From the NCBI RefSeq assembly GCF_026242045.1, contig NZ_JAPJDO010000003.1:284170-348169 (forward strand): a DNA stretch of 64,000 nt, written 5' to 3'. The position numbers were made by a program, and so were the translations under genes. Below, in pieces: positions 18,026 through 25,706 of the stretch. The notes below the pieces were generated by a model. That model was not told the origin of the DNA, ran no database searches, and saw nothing but the letters and a program-made list of their open reading frames with translations. The stretch comes from Mycobacterium pinniadriaticum (GTDB lineage: Bacteria; Actinomycetota; Actinomycetes; Mycobacteriales; Mycobacteriaceae). Each line of letters begins with the position of its first letter. Within the stretch, counting starts at the first letter, position 1.

Positions 18026-18032
18026 CCGCAGA

Positions 18033-18052
18033 TTCATTGACACTTCTATGAA
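18033..18052. promoter_or_regulatory. Putative TetR operator
   Basis: TTCAT-N10-ATGAA, matching its own reverse complement at 14 of 20 positions (TTCATnGAnnnnTCnATGAA). It overlaps the -35 and spacer of the rightward promoter and lies just upstream of the leftward -10, so a bound repressor would block both. Confidence 0.6.
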
Positions 18053-18065
18053 GCCTTCCTAGACT
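18037..18065 (+). promoter_or_regulatory. Strong sigma-A-type promoter, leaderless
   Basis: TTGACA (18037-18042), a 17-base spacer and TAGACT (18060-18065). The GTG start of the Rieske gene is seven bases after the -10, so transcription should begin at or one base before the start codon. Confidence 0.8.
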
Positions 18066-18072
18066 CGCCACC

Positions 18073-19083
18073 GTGGCCAAACCGTCGCTGTCGATGAAGC
18101 CCACCGGATGGTTCCAGGTCGCCTGGTCCGACGAGATCGCGGTGGGCGACGTACACCGGATGAAGTACTTCGACACCGACCTGGTCGCCTGGCGCGCGCA
18201 GTCGGGATCGCTGACGGTGATGGATGCCTACTGCGAACATCTGGGTGCCCATCTCGGCTACGGCGGCCAGGTGGTCGGCGAGGTCATCCAGTGCCCGTTC
18301 CACGGTTGGCAGTGGAACAACGAGGGCCGCAACGTCTGTATCCCCTACCAGGACAGGCCGAATCGCGGCCGTCGCATCCCCACCTACCCGGTGGTCGAGC
18401 GCAATGCGTCGGTCTACATCTGGCATGACATCGGAGGTCGACCGCCCTTCTTCGACGCGCCCGACATCTTCGCCGATTTCGGTGACGACAGCTCCGCCGC
18501 CGACTACTACCCGCAGGCCCGGCTCTATCGCCCCCAGCTCGAGTTGCATCCGCAGTACGTGCTCGAAAACGGGGTGGATTTCGCACATTTCAAGTTCGTC
18601 CACCAGACGCCGATCGTGCCGCTGTTCACCCGGCACGACTTCGACGAGCCGGTGTCCTACGTGGACTTCACCATCACCTTCGAGGGCGACGAGGGGCAGA
18701 TCATCGACGACGTCAACAGCGGCGTCGAGGCGATCAACGGCGGACTCGGCGTCGCGGTCACCAAGAGTTGGGGCATGGTCGACAACCGCACCATCTCCGC
18801 GGTCACCCCGGTCGACGAGAACACCTCCGATGTCCGGTTCATGGTCTACATCGGCCGGGTGCCCGGCGACGACAGCCCGAAAGCCGAAGCCAAGGCCCAA
18901 GCCTTCGGTCAGGCCGTGATCGACCAGTTCGCGGCCGACATCGAGATCTGGCAGCACCAGCGCTACACCGACCGGCCCGCCTTGGCCGCCACCGAGTTCG
19001 ACGGCTTCACCGCAATTCGCAAATGGGCCAACCAATTCTATGTATCCGACCACCAAGGAGTGCCCCAAGATGTCAGCCAGTAA
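18073..19083 (+). CDS. Rieske non-haem iron oxygenase (KshA-like class)
   Basis: 336 residues. [2Fe-2S] ligands C54-x-H56 and C74-x2-H77; iron ligands D169, H172 and H177 in NGVDFAHFKFVH. The size and layout resemble the terminal oxygenase of 3-ketosteroid 9-alpha-hydroxylase, but this does not prove a steroid substrate. Needs a separate reductase, not found here. Co-transcribed with the DapB-like gene (14-base overlap) and controlled with it by the divergent TetR. Confidence 0.88.
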   Translation: MAKPSLSMKPTGWFQVAWSDEIAVGDVHRMKYFDTDLVAWRAQSGSLTVMDAYCEHLGAHLGYGGQVVGEVIQCPFHGWQWNNEGRNVCIPYQDRPNRGRRIPTYPVVERNASVYIWHDIGGRPPFFDAPDIFADFGDDSSAADYYPQARLYRPQLELHPQYVLENGVDFAHFKFVHQTPIVPLFTRHDFDEPVSYVDFTITFEGDEGQIIDDVNSGVEAINGGLGVAVTKSWGMVDNRTISAVTPVDENTSDVRFMVYIGRVPGDDSPKAEAKAQAFGQAVIDQFAADIEIWQHQRYTDRPALAATEFDGFTAIRKWANQFYVSDHQGVPQDVSQ

Positions 19084-20155
19084 CCCGATTCGGGTGTTCC
19101 AGGTGGCGACCGGAAACGTCGGCACCGAGATGATCAAGCGGATCGGCGAGCATCGTGGGCTCGAACTCGTAGGTCTGCACTGCTACACACCGGAGAAGGT
19201 CGGCCGCGACGCCGGGGAGATCGCCGGTCTGGCGCCGATCGGGGTCACCGCAACGGGATCCATCGACGCGATCATCGCCGCCAAGCCCGATGTGCTGACC
19301 TTCCACGGGGTGTTCCCCGACGAAGACCTGTACGTCAGGGTGCTCGAGGCAGGCATCAACATCGTCACCACCGCCGACTGGATCACCGGCTGGCACCGCG
19401 ACACCAACCACCCGCACCCCTCCGGCAAGAAGGTCTCCCAGCTTCTCCAGGAGGCTTGCGAGAAGGGCGGTTCGTCGTTCTACGGCACCGGCATGAACCC
19501 CGGCGTGAACCAGATCCTCGGGGTGGTCTGCTCCTCGGACGTCGCCGAGATCGAGAACGTCACCACCATCGAGTCCGTCGACGTGTCCTGCCATCACTCG
19601 CACGACACCTGGAAGGAGGTCGGTTATGGTCTGCCCGTCGATGATCCGGCGCTGCCCGGCATGCTCGAGAAGTACACTCGCGTCTTCGCCGACAGCGTGC
19701 TGATGATGGCCGACTGTTTCGATCTCGAACTCGACGAGGTCAAGTTCACCTACGAGCTCGGCGCCTGCACCAAGGACGTCGACCTCGGGTGGTACCAGCT
19801 GCCCAAGGGCTCGCTGGGCGGCAACTACCTCAAATACCAGGGCATGGTGGACGGTGTGCCGCGGGTGGAGACGCATCTGGAGTGGCAGATGACGCCGCAC
19901 ACCGATCCGAGTTGGGACATCAAGGGCTGTTACATCACCCAGATCACCGGCGATCCCTTCGTCTACAACAAGCACATGATCTTCCCCAAGCCGGGCGTCG
20001 ACCTGTCCGACGTGGCCTCGTTCGCATCGATCGGCATGACCGTCACCGGCATGCCGGCCCTCAACGCGATCCCCGCCGTGGTGGCCGCTCCGCCCGGGCT
20101 GATCACGAGCGCGGACCTTCCGCTGCGCGGATTCGCCGGCCGATTCAAGAAATGA
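19070..20155 (+). CDS. Dihydrodipicolinate-reductase-like NAD(P)-binding protein
   Basis: 361 residues. The N-terminal Rossmann motif RVFQVATGNVGTEMI is followed by a DapB-like core; GTGMNPG and NITTIESVD-like strands occur in mid-protein. It is longer than DapB (~245) and lacks the clear lysine-pathway signature, so it belongs to the mycobacterial DapB-like dehydrogenases often beside oxygenase or lipid genes. ATG at 19070 follows AAGGAG; its start lies inside the end of the Rieske gene. Function unknown; reduction or oxidation of the oxygenase product is an inference. Confidence 0.78.
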   Translation: MSASNPIRVFQVATGNVGTEMIKRIGEHRGLELVGLHCYTPEKVGRDAGEIAGLAPIGVTATGSIDAIIAAKPDVLTFHGVFPDEDLYVRVLEAGINIVTTADWITGWHRDTNHPHPSGKKVSQLLQEACEKGGSSFYGTGMNPGVNQILGVVCSSDVAEIENVTTIESVDVSCHHSHDTWKEVGYGLPVDDPALPGMLEKYTRVFADSVLMMADCFDLELDEVKFTYELGACTKDVDLGWYQLPKGSLGGNYLKYQGMVDGVPRVETHLEWQMTPHTDPSWDIKGCYITQITGDPFVYNKHMIFPKPGVDLSDVASFASIGMTVTGMPALNAIPAVVAAPPGLITSADLPLRGFAGRFKK

Positions 20156-20171
20156 TCGTGCGGCTGACCGG

Positions 20172-20198
20172 AGTTCGCTGGCGTGTCCGGAGCGAACT
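20172..20198. terminator. Terminator-like hairpin
   Basis: Perfect 8-bp stem AGTTCGCT/AGCGAACT with an 11-base loop, 17 bases after the stop of the DapB-like gene. Confidence 0.5.
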
Positions 20199-20410
20199 GA
20201 AACGGCAACGGTATCGGTCCGGATTCAGTTTGGTAACGAAACGATAAATACCCAGTTCAGAGGTCCGATCCGCGCGTGATTTCGACGCCCGGCGCCGGTC
20301 GTCGCGCGATCTCGGCAGCAACGTCGTGTGTCGTCGACGAAGCGTGTCCGGCCCGGTCCGGCGCCGAATAAGAGATAGCGCTGGGTGTTCAATCGCCGGA
20401 ATTGTCCAGG

Positions 20411-20416
20411 TAGAGT
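20411..20416 (+). promoter_or_regulatory. -10 box (TAGAGT) of a leaderless promoter
   Basis: TAGAGT lies seven bases before the GTG at 20424, with TTCAAT 17 bases upstream as a weak -35. It supports the GTG as start rather than an ATG-less longer frame. Confidence 0.6.
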
Positions 20417-20423
20417 GCCGCCC

Positions 20424-21089
20424 GTGGGCAGACACCGGTTAGCCAAGCCACGGCGCCGCTGGTCGGTCGCCGTGGTCGCCCTGGCCGCGATCCCGGTGGC
20501 CGGCGTCCTGACCGCCAGCACCGGCGGGCTGCCCAGCCGGGTCGCCCCGGGCAGCGATTGCTGCGCCGAAATCGTGGCGGCCGGGCCTCAGAACCTCAAC
20601 GCCGCGCCGATCGGCGCCCACTACGTCGTCATGACCCAGGCGGAACTGGTGGCCAGCAGAAGTGCGGCCAACCGCAGCGTCCTGCGTGAGCTACCCCCGG
20701 GTGTCGGTATCGAGCGAGGCCTGCAGATCAAGACGATCCTCGCTGAGCGCCTCATCAGTGCCCACTTCCCCGAGATCCACAACATCGGCGGGGTCCGGTC
20801 GGACTACTTGAAGTGGCACCCGATGGGGCTGGCCATCGACGTGATGATCCCGAACTACCAGACCCCGGAGGGCAAGGAACTCGGCGACCGCATCGCGGCC
20901 TTCGCCCTCGCCAACGCCGACCGGCTATCGCTGAACCACGTGATCTGGCGGCGGATCATGTACGACCACGGCGGAAAGCCCTTTCTGATGGGGAATCTCG
21001 GGTCCGACGACGCCAACCACTACACTCACGTGCACATCGCCACCGACGGTGGCGGCTACCCCACCGGCGGCGAGAGTTACTTTGGCTGA
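20424..21089 (+). CDS. Secreted protein with peptidase-M15-like metal motif
   Basis: 221 residues. A basic N-terminus and a hydrophobic segment (about residues 12-32) indicate a signal peptide or anchor. The second half has NIGGVRSDYLKWHPMGLAIDV and YTHVHIA: a His-x6-Asp followed later by His-x-His, as in zinc D,D-carboxypeptidases of the M15 kind. A cell-wall role is likely but enzyme activity is not shown. The next gene begins inside its last codons. Confidence 0.65.
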   Translation: MGRHRLAKPRRRWSVAVVALAAIPVAGVLTASTGGLPSRVAPGSDCCAEIVAAGPQNLNAAPIGAHYVVMTQAELVASRSAANRSVLRELPPGVGIERGLQIKTILAERLISAHFPEIHNIGGVRSDYLKWHPMGLAIDVMIPNYQTPEGKELGDRIAAFALANADRLSLNHVIWRRIMYDHGGKPFLMGNLGSDDANHYTHVHIATDGGGYPTGGESYFG

Positions 21090-21576
21090 CCCCAGGCATT
21101 TCGGCGGGCTCGCCGTACTGCTGAGCGGTGCGCTGGCCCTCGCACCGGTGGCGCACGCCGATGAGGCATTCTGGGGCGGCTGGTACAAGATCACCTTCCA
21201 CACCGACCAGAAGACCGGCACCAGCATCGCGGCCACGCAGCAGGAAACGCCGTACACCGCCTCGTACAAGATCACGACGGACTGTTCGTCGGGCAGCTGT
21301 ATCGCCTCGGTGCTCGACGGGCCGACGCCGAAGGACAACGTCACGCAATCCACCACTTTCACGTGGACTGGCTCGCAGTGGTCGCGGTCGAACAGCTGGC
21401 GCTGGGACTGCACCCTGCCCGACGGCACCATCACCTACGACCCGGCGAACTCGGTGACCACCTACACCCCCCAGCCGGACGGATCGCTCGCGGGCACCTT
21501 CGCGACCACCATCGACAGTGGTGCCTGCGAGGGCACGGTGAACATCCCGGTGTCCGCCGTCCCTTTCACGCCCTGA
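21082..21576 (+). CDS. Small secreted protein of unknown function
   Basis: 164 residues from a TTG that overlaps the previous stop. A signal peptide ends at about residue 27 (APVAHA-DEAFW). The mature part is rich in Thr, Ser and Trp (EAFWGGWYKITFHTDQ) and has four Cys, probably in two disulphides (DCSSGSC and the later WDC...GAC). It looks like a mycobacterial exported lipocalin-sized protein; no function recognised. Coupled to the M15-like gene. Confidence 0.7.
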   Translation: MADPRHFGGLAVLLSGALALAPVAHADEAFWGGWYKITFHTDQKTGTSIAATQQETPYTASYKITTDCSSGSCIASVLDGPTPKDNVTQSTTFTWTGSQWSRSNSWRWDCTLPDGTITYDPANSVTTYTPQPDGSLAGTFATTIDSGACEGTVNIPVSAVPFTP

Positions 21577-21581
21577 GCACT

Positions 21582-21587
21582 TAGGGT
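21582..21587 (+). promoter_or_regulatory. -10 box (TAGGGT), leaderless
   Basis: TAGGGT lies seven bases before the GTG of the 34-codon ORF at 21595. Confidence 0.45.
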
Positions 21588-21594
21588 GCGAAGG

Positions 21595-21699
21595 GTGAAT
21601 CGTCTCGACCGCTTCTTCGAGATCACCGCCCTGGTGATCGTCGCGGGCTTCGTCCTGCACTTCACCCGCAGCGGCATCAAGTCGCCGATCGGCATGTGA
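21595..21699 (+). CDS. 34-residue single-span membrane peptide
   Basis: GTG start, ending in TGA at 21697-21699. One hydrophobic helix (ALVIVAGFVLHF) is flanked by a charged N-terminus NRLDRFFEIT and a basic tail. The first ten residues look like the N-terminus of NCS2 purine/uracil permeases, and the rest resembles the end of such a permease, so it may be an internal-deletion remnant. It has its own likely leaderless promoter and sits four bases before the PHP-domain gene, so it could also be a real small gene. Confidence 0.5.
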   Translation: MNRLDRFFEITALVIVAGFVLHFTRSGIKSPIGM

Positions 21700-21703
21700 C
21701 CCT

Positions 21704-22528
21704 TTGCTGCCGACGGACAACCACGTCCACTCGCGATGGTCCTGGGATACCGCGGACTCATCCTCGATGGAGCTGGCCTGTGTCCGCGCGGTCGAACTCG
21801 GCCTGCCGGGGGTGGCCTTCACCGAACACGTCGACTTCACCGACTGGGGACCCGGCGATGCGGGCAGTGCCCGCGGCCACACCGTCGGTCCGCGCCCCAG
21901 GGTGCAGCCCTTCGACGTCGAAGGCTATGCCGCCGATCTCGCGCGCTGCCGAGACACGTTCCCGCAGTTACGGATTCTGTCCGGTATCGAGGCGGGCGAA
22001 CCGCATCTGTTCTCCAGCGCGGTCGCCTCGATCCTCGATTCCGGCGACTTCGACTGGGTGCTGGGCAGCCTGCACGCCGTCGAGCACAACGGTGCACTGC
22101 ACTTCGTCGACGACGATCTGTTCGGCCGACTCGATGCGCGGGATCTGATGCGCCGCTACTTCGACGAACTGCTGCTGCTGGTCGAGAGCTCGTCGGCCTT
22201 CGGCGTACTCGCGCACTGCGACTACGCCCGTCGGTACTGGCCCGCCAGGGCCGGCGAGTACCGCGAGATCGAATTCGAGGAGGCCTACCGGGCCGTGTTT
22301 CGCGCACTGGCCGCCTCGGGGCGGGCATTGGAAATCAACACCCGAAGCCCGCTGGCGTCAGTGGATTTGGTGCACTGGTGGTGGCAGTCCGGCGGCGAGG
22401 CCGTGTCGTTCGGCAGCGACGCACACGACCCGTACTCGGTGGGCACTCGGTTCGCGGTCGCCGTCGACGTCGTCGAGGCCGCCGGATTCCGGCCCGGCCG
22501 GGACCGATTCGACTTGTGGCGTCGCTGA
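21704..22528 (+). CDS. PHP-domain phosphoesterase, histidinol-phosphatase-like
   Basis: 274 residues. The metal-binding motifs of the PHP fold are in order: DNHVHS at the N-terminus, FTEHVDF, GIEAGE, an internal LGSLHAVEH and FGSDAHDP near the end. This is the layout of HisK-type histidinol phosphatases. They hydrolyse phosphate monoesters with a trinuclear metal site; the true substrate is uncertain because no his genes are near. TTG start chosen as the only in-frame option in front of the first motif. Confidence 0.82.
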   Translation: MLPTDNHVHSRWSWDTADSSSMELACVRAVELGLPGVAFTEHVDFTDWGPGDAGSARGHTVGPRPRVQPFDVEGYAADLARCRDTFPQLRILSGIEAGEPHLFSSAVASILDSGDFDWVLGSLHAVEHNGALHFVDDDLFGRLDARDLMRRYFDELLLLVESSSAFGVLAHCDYARRYWPARAGEYREIEFEEAYRAVFRALAASGRALEINTRSPLASVDLVHWWWQSGGEAVSFGSDAHDPYSVGTRFAVAVDVVEAAGFRPGRDRFDLWRR

Positions 22529-22529
22529 C

Positions 22530-23225
22530 TCACTCGGTGTCTGCGAGCGTCGTCTGGAACGCCACCCGGTCGCCGCGGTACAACGCCCGGACCATTTCGA
22601 TGGGCCGGCCGTCGGCATCCAGTGAGCGCCGGCGCAGATGCAGCATCGGCATAGCCGTCGTGGTCAGCAGCAGGCCGGCTTCGCGCGGGGTGGGCAGGAT
22701 CGTCTCGATGAATTCGGTAGCCGACGCGAAACGCACACCGGTTGCGCGGATCGCGGCGTACAGCGATGTCTCCGGGTCAAAGGTGTCGTAGAGCCCGGCA
22801 AACCGGGGCATCGGCAGATAGGTGCTCTCCAGGCCGATGCGCTCATTGTCGGCCAGCAGCACACGTTCCAGATGCATCACCGGCTCGCCCACTTCGATCT
22901 CGAGTCCGGCCGAGAGATCCACGGTGGCCTCGATCTCCTCCCACGTCACCAGGATGCGGCCGGGCTTGCGGCCCATCCGCTCGGCACCCTCGGTGTAGGA
23001 GCGAAGCGACAGTGGTTGTGTCAGTTTGGGTTTAGCGACCACTGTGCCACGCCCACGGCGCTGAACGCGACCCTCCAGCAGTAGCTCGTGCAGCGCTTGG
23101 CGCACGGTGTCCCGGGCAACTCCGAAGCGCACGGCCAGGTCCCGCTCGGGGGGCACCGGGTCGCCTTCGGTCAGGCCCGCCAGGAGTTCGTCGAGCCCGT
23201 TTCGGACGACATGCGCTTTGCTCAC
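22530..23225 (-). CDS. GntR/HutC-family regulator, PhnF-like
   Basis: 231 residues. The winged helix covers roughly residues 8-65 (VPPERDLAVRFGVARDTVRQALHEL), followed by a UTRA domain. GTG at 23225 overlaps the HD gene stop (GTGA), so it is the second gene of a leftward operon. The operator-like palindrome at 23786-23801 is identical in its core to the site known for M. smegmatis PhnF, a phosphate/phosphonate regulator. It probably controls the divergent phosphonate operons. Confidence 0.88.
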   Translation of the reverse strand: MSKAHVVRNGLDELLAGLTEGDPVPPERDLAVRFGVARDTVRQALHELLLEGRVQRRGRGTVVAKPKLTQPLSLRSYTEGAERMGRKPGRILVTWEEIEATVDLSAGLEIEVGEPVMHLERVLLADNERIGLESTYLPMPRFAGLYDTFDPETSLYAAIRATGVRFASATEFIETILPTPREAGLLLTTTAMPMLHLRRRSLDADGRPIEMVRALYRGDRVAFQTTLADTE

Positions 23226-23767
23226 GGTGCGTCGTGTCGGCTGAGCACCCGTTCGGCCACGGCGAGGACATCGTCGATGCTCACCGCCGGCGCGTCGGGG
23301 ACCTTGGCGGCGTCGTCGTAGTACCGCAGCCGTAGTGCGTCGGACCACCATGGGTGATCGAGCAATTCCCCATCGACCGCGGGACCGCCCTGTGCACGCA
23401 GCGACAGCACCGACGTCGACGACAACGCATCGGCGTAGCCGGGTTCGGTGGCCGCGAGGTAGCGCTTGGCGGCGACGTGCGCACCGGCAAGCCATCCCAC
23501 CCGAGCACCGTATCGCGGGGTCAGCCAATCCCGCGCGGCGACATCGTGGCGGTCCCGTTCGTTCGCGTCGAACAGCGGGCTGTGGGCCAGGTCGTGTAGC
23601 GCGGCCGCCAATACCAGTTCGTCGTCCGCGCCGTCATCGATCGCCCGCGCCGCCGACTGCAGCGCATGGTCGAGATCGTCGACGGCGTCCTCGTCCCATA
23701 CTCCCCTCAGGGAGCGCAACAGCGCGCCGGTTTCCGCCAGCACCACGGATTCCTCGGTCTGACCCAC
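23222..23767 (-). CDS. PhnZ-like HD-domain (mixed-valence di-iron) protein
   Basis: 181 residues. HD ligands in order: H34 (HALQSA), H58-D59 with H62 (HDLAH), H74, H97 with K101 (HVAAKRYL), then QGG near 126 and a late Asp (YYDD). This is the pattern of PhnZ, which cleaves the C-P bond of 1-hydroxy-2-aminoethylphosphonate with O2, and of the HD proteins of phosphonate operons. The Tyr-x-x-Glu pair before H34 of PhnZ reads W24..D27 here, so its substrate may differ. Start at the second GTG (23767), which is six bases after TAATCT; the first GTG (23773) lies against the -10. Confidence 0.82.
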   Translation of the reverse strand: MGQTEESVVLAETGALLRSLRGVWDEDAVDDLDHALQSAARAIDDGADDELVLAAALHDLAHSPLFDANERDRHDVAARDWLTPRYGARVGWLAGAHVAAKRYLAATEPGYADALSSTSVLSLRAQGGPAVDGELLDHPWWSDALRLRYYDDAAKVPDAPAVSIDDVLAVAERVLSRHDAP

Positions 23768-23773
23768 GGCCAC

Positions 23774-23779
23774 AGATTA
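23774..23779 (-). promoter_or_regulatory. -10 box (TAATCT) of the HD/GntR operon, leaderless
   Basis: TAATCT on the minus strand is six bases before GTG 23767. The PhnF-like operator lies just upstream. Confidence 0.6.
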
Positions 23780-23785
23780 CCTCGA

Positions 23786-23801
23786 ATTGGTCTATACCAA
23801 T
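23786..23801. promoter_or_regulatory. PhnF-type GntR operator
   Basis: ATTGGTCTATACCAAT; the core TGGTCTATACCA is the exact reverse complement of TGGTATAGACCA, the site I recall for mycobacterial PhnF. It covers the spacer and -35 region of the leftward promoter and is 76 bases before the rightward oxidoreductase gene. Confidence 0.75.
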
Positions 23802-23876
23802 CGTTAATCTTTTGTTCAGTCAGCCAGAACCGGCCCGTAGGTCCACCGACGCCCAGGGTGTAGAGCCTCAGTACCC

Positions 23877-24992
23877 ATGCGGGTGACGATCGTGGGTGGC
23901 GGCGTGCTGGGCACCGCCCACGCATGGGAAGCCATCGAACGGGGACACACCGTCGTCCAACTCGAACGCGAGACCGAGGCCCGCGGCGCGACGGTCCGTA
24001 ACTTCGGCCTGGTGTGGGTGTCCGGGCGGGCGCACCACGAACTTGACGCCGCGCTGCGTGCCCGCGAACTCTGGGAGAAGATCGGTGAACGGGTCCCCGG
24101 AGTCGGGTTCCGCCCGGCGGGATCGCTGACCCTGCTGCGCTCTGGCCGCGAGGTGGCCGTCGCCGAACAGGTAGCCGGCCGCCCGGACGCCGGCCGGCGT
24201 GGCTTCCACTTGCTCGAGCCGGCTGACGTTCGCGCCCTCAATCCCGCGCTGCGTGGCAGATTCCTTGCCGGACTTCATTGTTCGCGTGATGCCGCAGTGG
24301 AGTCACGTCAGGCTCTACCCGCGATCCGCGCACACCTGGCGAGCACCGGACGCTACACCTTCCTGGCGGGTACCGAAGCCCGTTCGATCGACGGCGCTGT
24401 CGTACGTGACGACCGAGGTGGCCGTCACGACGGCGACCTGGTGCTGTTGTGCCCGGGCGCCGCCCACGGCGGGCTCACCCGAGAGGTCGCCGGCGACCTG
24501 CCGGTGCGACGGGTGCGCCTGCAGATGATGCAGACCGAGCCGCTCGGTGAGCCCCTTACCACCGCCATCGCCGACGGAGACAGTTTCCGGTACTACCCCG
24601 GCTACGCCGGTTCGGCACTGGATGACCTGCGGGACAACGAACCTCAGGAAGCGGTTGCCGACGCCAACGAGATGCAGCTGCTGTGCGTACAGCGCCTGCA
24701 TGGCGGGCTGACGATCGGTGACACGCACGAGTACGCCGAGCCGTTCGGATTCGACGTCCACGAGCCGCCCTATGCGTACCTGGCCGAGCTGGTGGAGGAA
24801 TTGCTCGGACGGCCCCTGCCGCCGGTGCGACAGCGGTGGGCGGGGGTCTACAGCCAATGCACCGACCCGGGCGAACTGGTGTGCCGGCGCGCGATCGGTC
24901 AGGGCGTCTGGTTGGTCACCGGGCCCGGTGGCCGGGGCATGACGCTGGCCCCGGCGATCGCCGAGCACACCGCGGAACTGATCGGCATCTGA
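23877..24992 (+). CDS. FAD-dependent oxidoreductase of phosphonate-operon type
   Basis: 371 residues of the DAO/glycine-oxidase fold. FAD-binding VGGGVLGTAHAWEA at the N-terminus; ARGATVRNFGLVWVSG follows the FAD site; the C-terminal GPGGRGMTLAPAIAEH closes the fold. Matches the FAD oxidoreductases found with HD and PhnX-like genes in phosphonate clusters (the PbfD/TIGR03364 group, from memory), which oxidise 2-aminoethylphosphonate or its N-methyl form to phosphonoacetaldehyde. No PhnW transaminase is present, so this enzyme may do the deamination. First gene of the six-gene rightward operon. Confidence 0.8.
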   Translation: MRVTIVGGGVLGTAHAWEAIERGHTVVQLERETEARGATVRNFGLVWVSGRAHHELDAALRARELWEKIGERVPGVGFRPAGSLTLLRSGREVAVAEQVAGRPDAGRRGFHLLEPADVRALNPALRGRFLAGLHCSRDAAVESRQALPAIRAHLASTGRYTFLAGTEARSIDGAVVRDDRGGRHDGDLVLLCPGAAHGGLTREVAGDLPVRRVRLQMMQTEPLGEPLTTAIADGDSFRYYPGYAGSALDDLRDNEPQEAVADANEMQLLCVQRLHGGLTIGDTHEYAEPFGFDVHEPPYAYLAELVEELLGRPLPPVRQRWAGVYSQCTDPGELVCRRAIGQGVWLVTGPGGRGMTLAPAIAEHTAELIGI

Positions 24993-25002
24993 GAAAGGGA
25001 AC

Positions 25003-25692
25003 ATGCTGGTGGACAACACTATTCAGCTGGCGGTCATCGACATGGCCGGCACGACGGTGGCCGACGACGGGTTGGTGGTCGAGGCCTTCGAGGCGGCCGC
25101 CACCGCGGGCGGGCTCCCGCCCAGCGGCACCGAACGCGAACGGGCCCGCCGCTATGTGCTCGACACCATGGGCCAGTCGAAGATCGCGGTGTTCCGGGCG
25201 CTGTTCGACGGCGAGGAACTGGCCCAGCGGGCCAATCGGGCATTCGAGTCGGCCTATGCGGAGCTGATCGACAACGGCAACGCCCGGGCGATTCCCGCCG
25301 CGGCCGAGGCGATCACGAATCTGCGCAGCGCCGGCGTGCGGGTCGCGTTGACCACCGGCTTCAGCGCGGTCACCCAAGACAAACTGCTGGCCGCCCTGGG
25401 CTGGCAGGCGCTGGCCGACCTGACGTTGGCTCCCGGTGACGGCGTGCGGGGCCGGCCCTACCCCGACCTGATCCTGACGGCCCTGATGCGCCTGCAGGTC
25501 GACGCGGTCGGCAACGTCGCAGCGCTGGGAGACACCAGCAGCGACATCGACAGCGCGCTGCGGGCAGGCTGCGCTATCGCGGCGGGCACCCTCACCGGCG
25601 CCCACAACGAACAACAACTACGCGACGCGGGCGCCACCCACGTCGTGCCCACGGTCACCGAGTTCGCCGACCTGGTCCTGCAATTCCGCTGA
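25003..25692 (+). CDS. Phosphonatase-like HAD hydrolase (PhnX-like)
   Basis: 229 residues. The nucleophile motif is D13-x-AGTT, with Ala where phosphatases have the second Asp, as in phosphonoacetaldehyde hydrolase. K60 in MGQSKI aligns with the Schiff-base lysine of PhnX (MGLLKI). TTGFS, RPYPDL and GDTSSDI are the other HAD motifs. The enzyme would split phosphonoacetaldehyde to acetaldehyde and phosphate. Start at ATG after AAAGGGA, 10 bases behind the oxidoreductase gene. Confidence 0.85.
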   Translation: MLVDNTIQLAVIDMAGTTVADDGLVVEAFEAAATAGGLPPSGTERERARRYVLDTMGQSKIAVFRALFDGEELAQRANRAFESAYAELIDNGNARAIPAAAEAITNLRSAGVRVALTTGFSAVTQDKLLAALGWQALADLTLAPGDGVRGRPYPDLILTALMRLQVDAVGNVAALGDTSSDIDSALRAGCAIAAGTLTGAHNEQQLRDAGATHVVPTVTEFADLVLQFR

Positions 25693-25706
25693 AACGAGGA
25701 GTGCTC

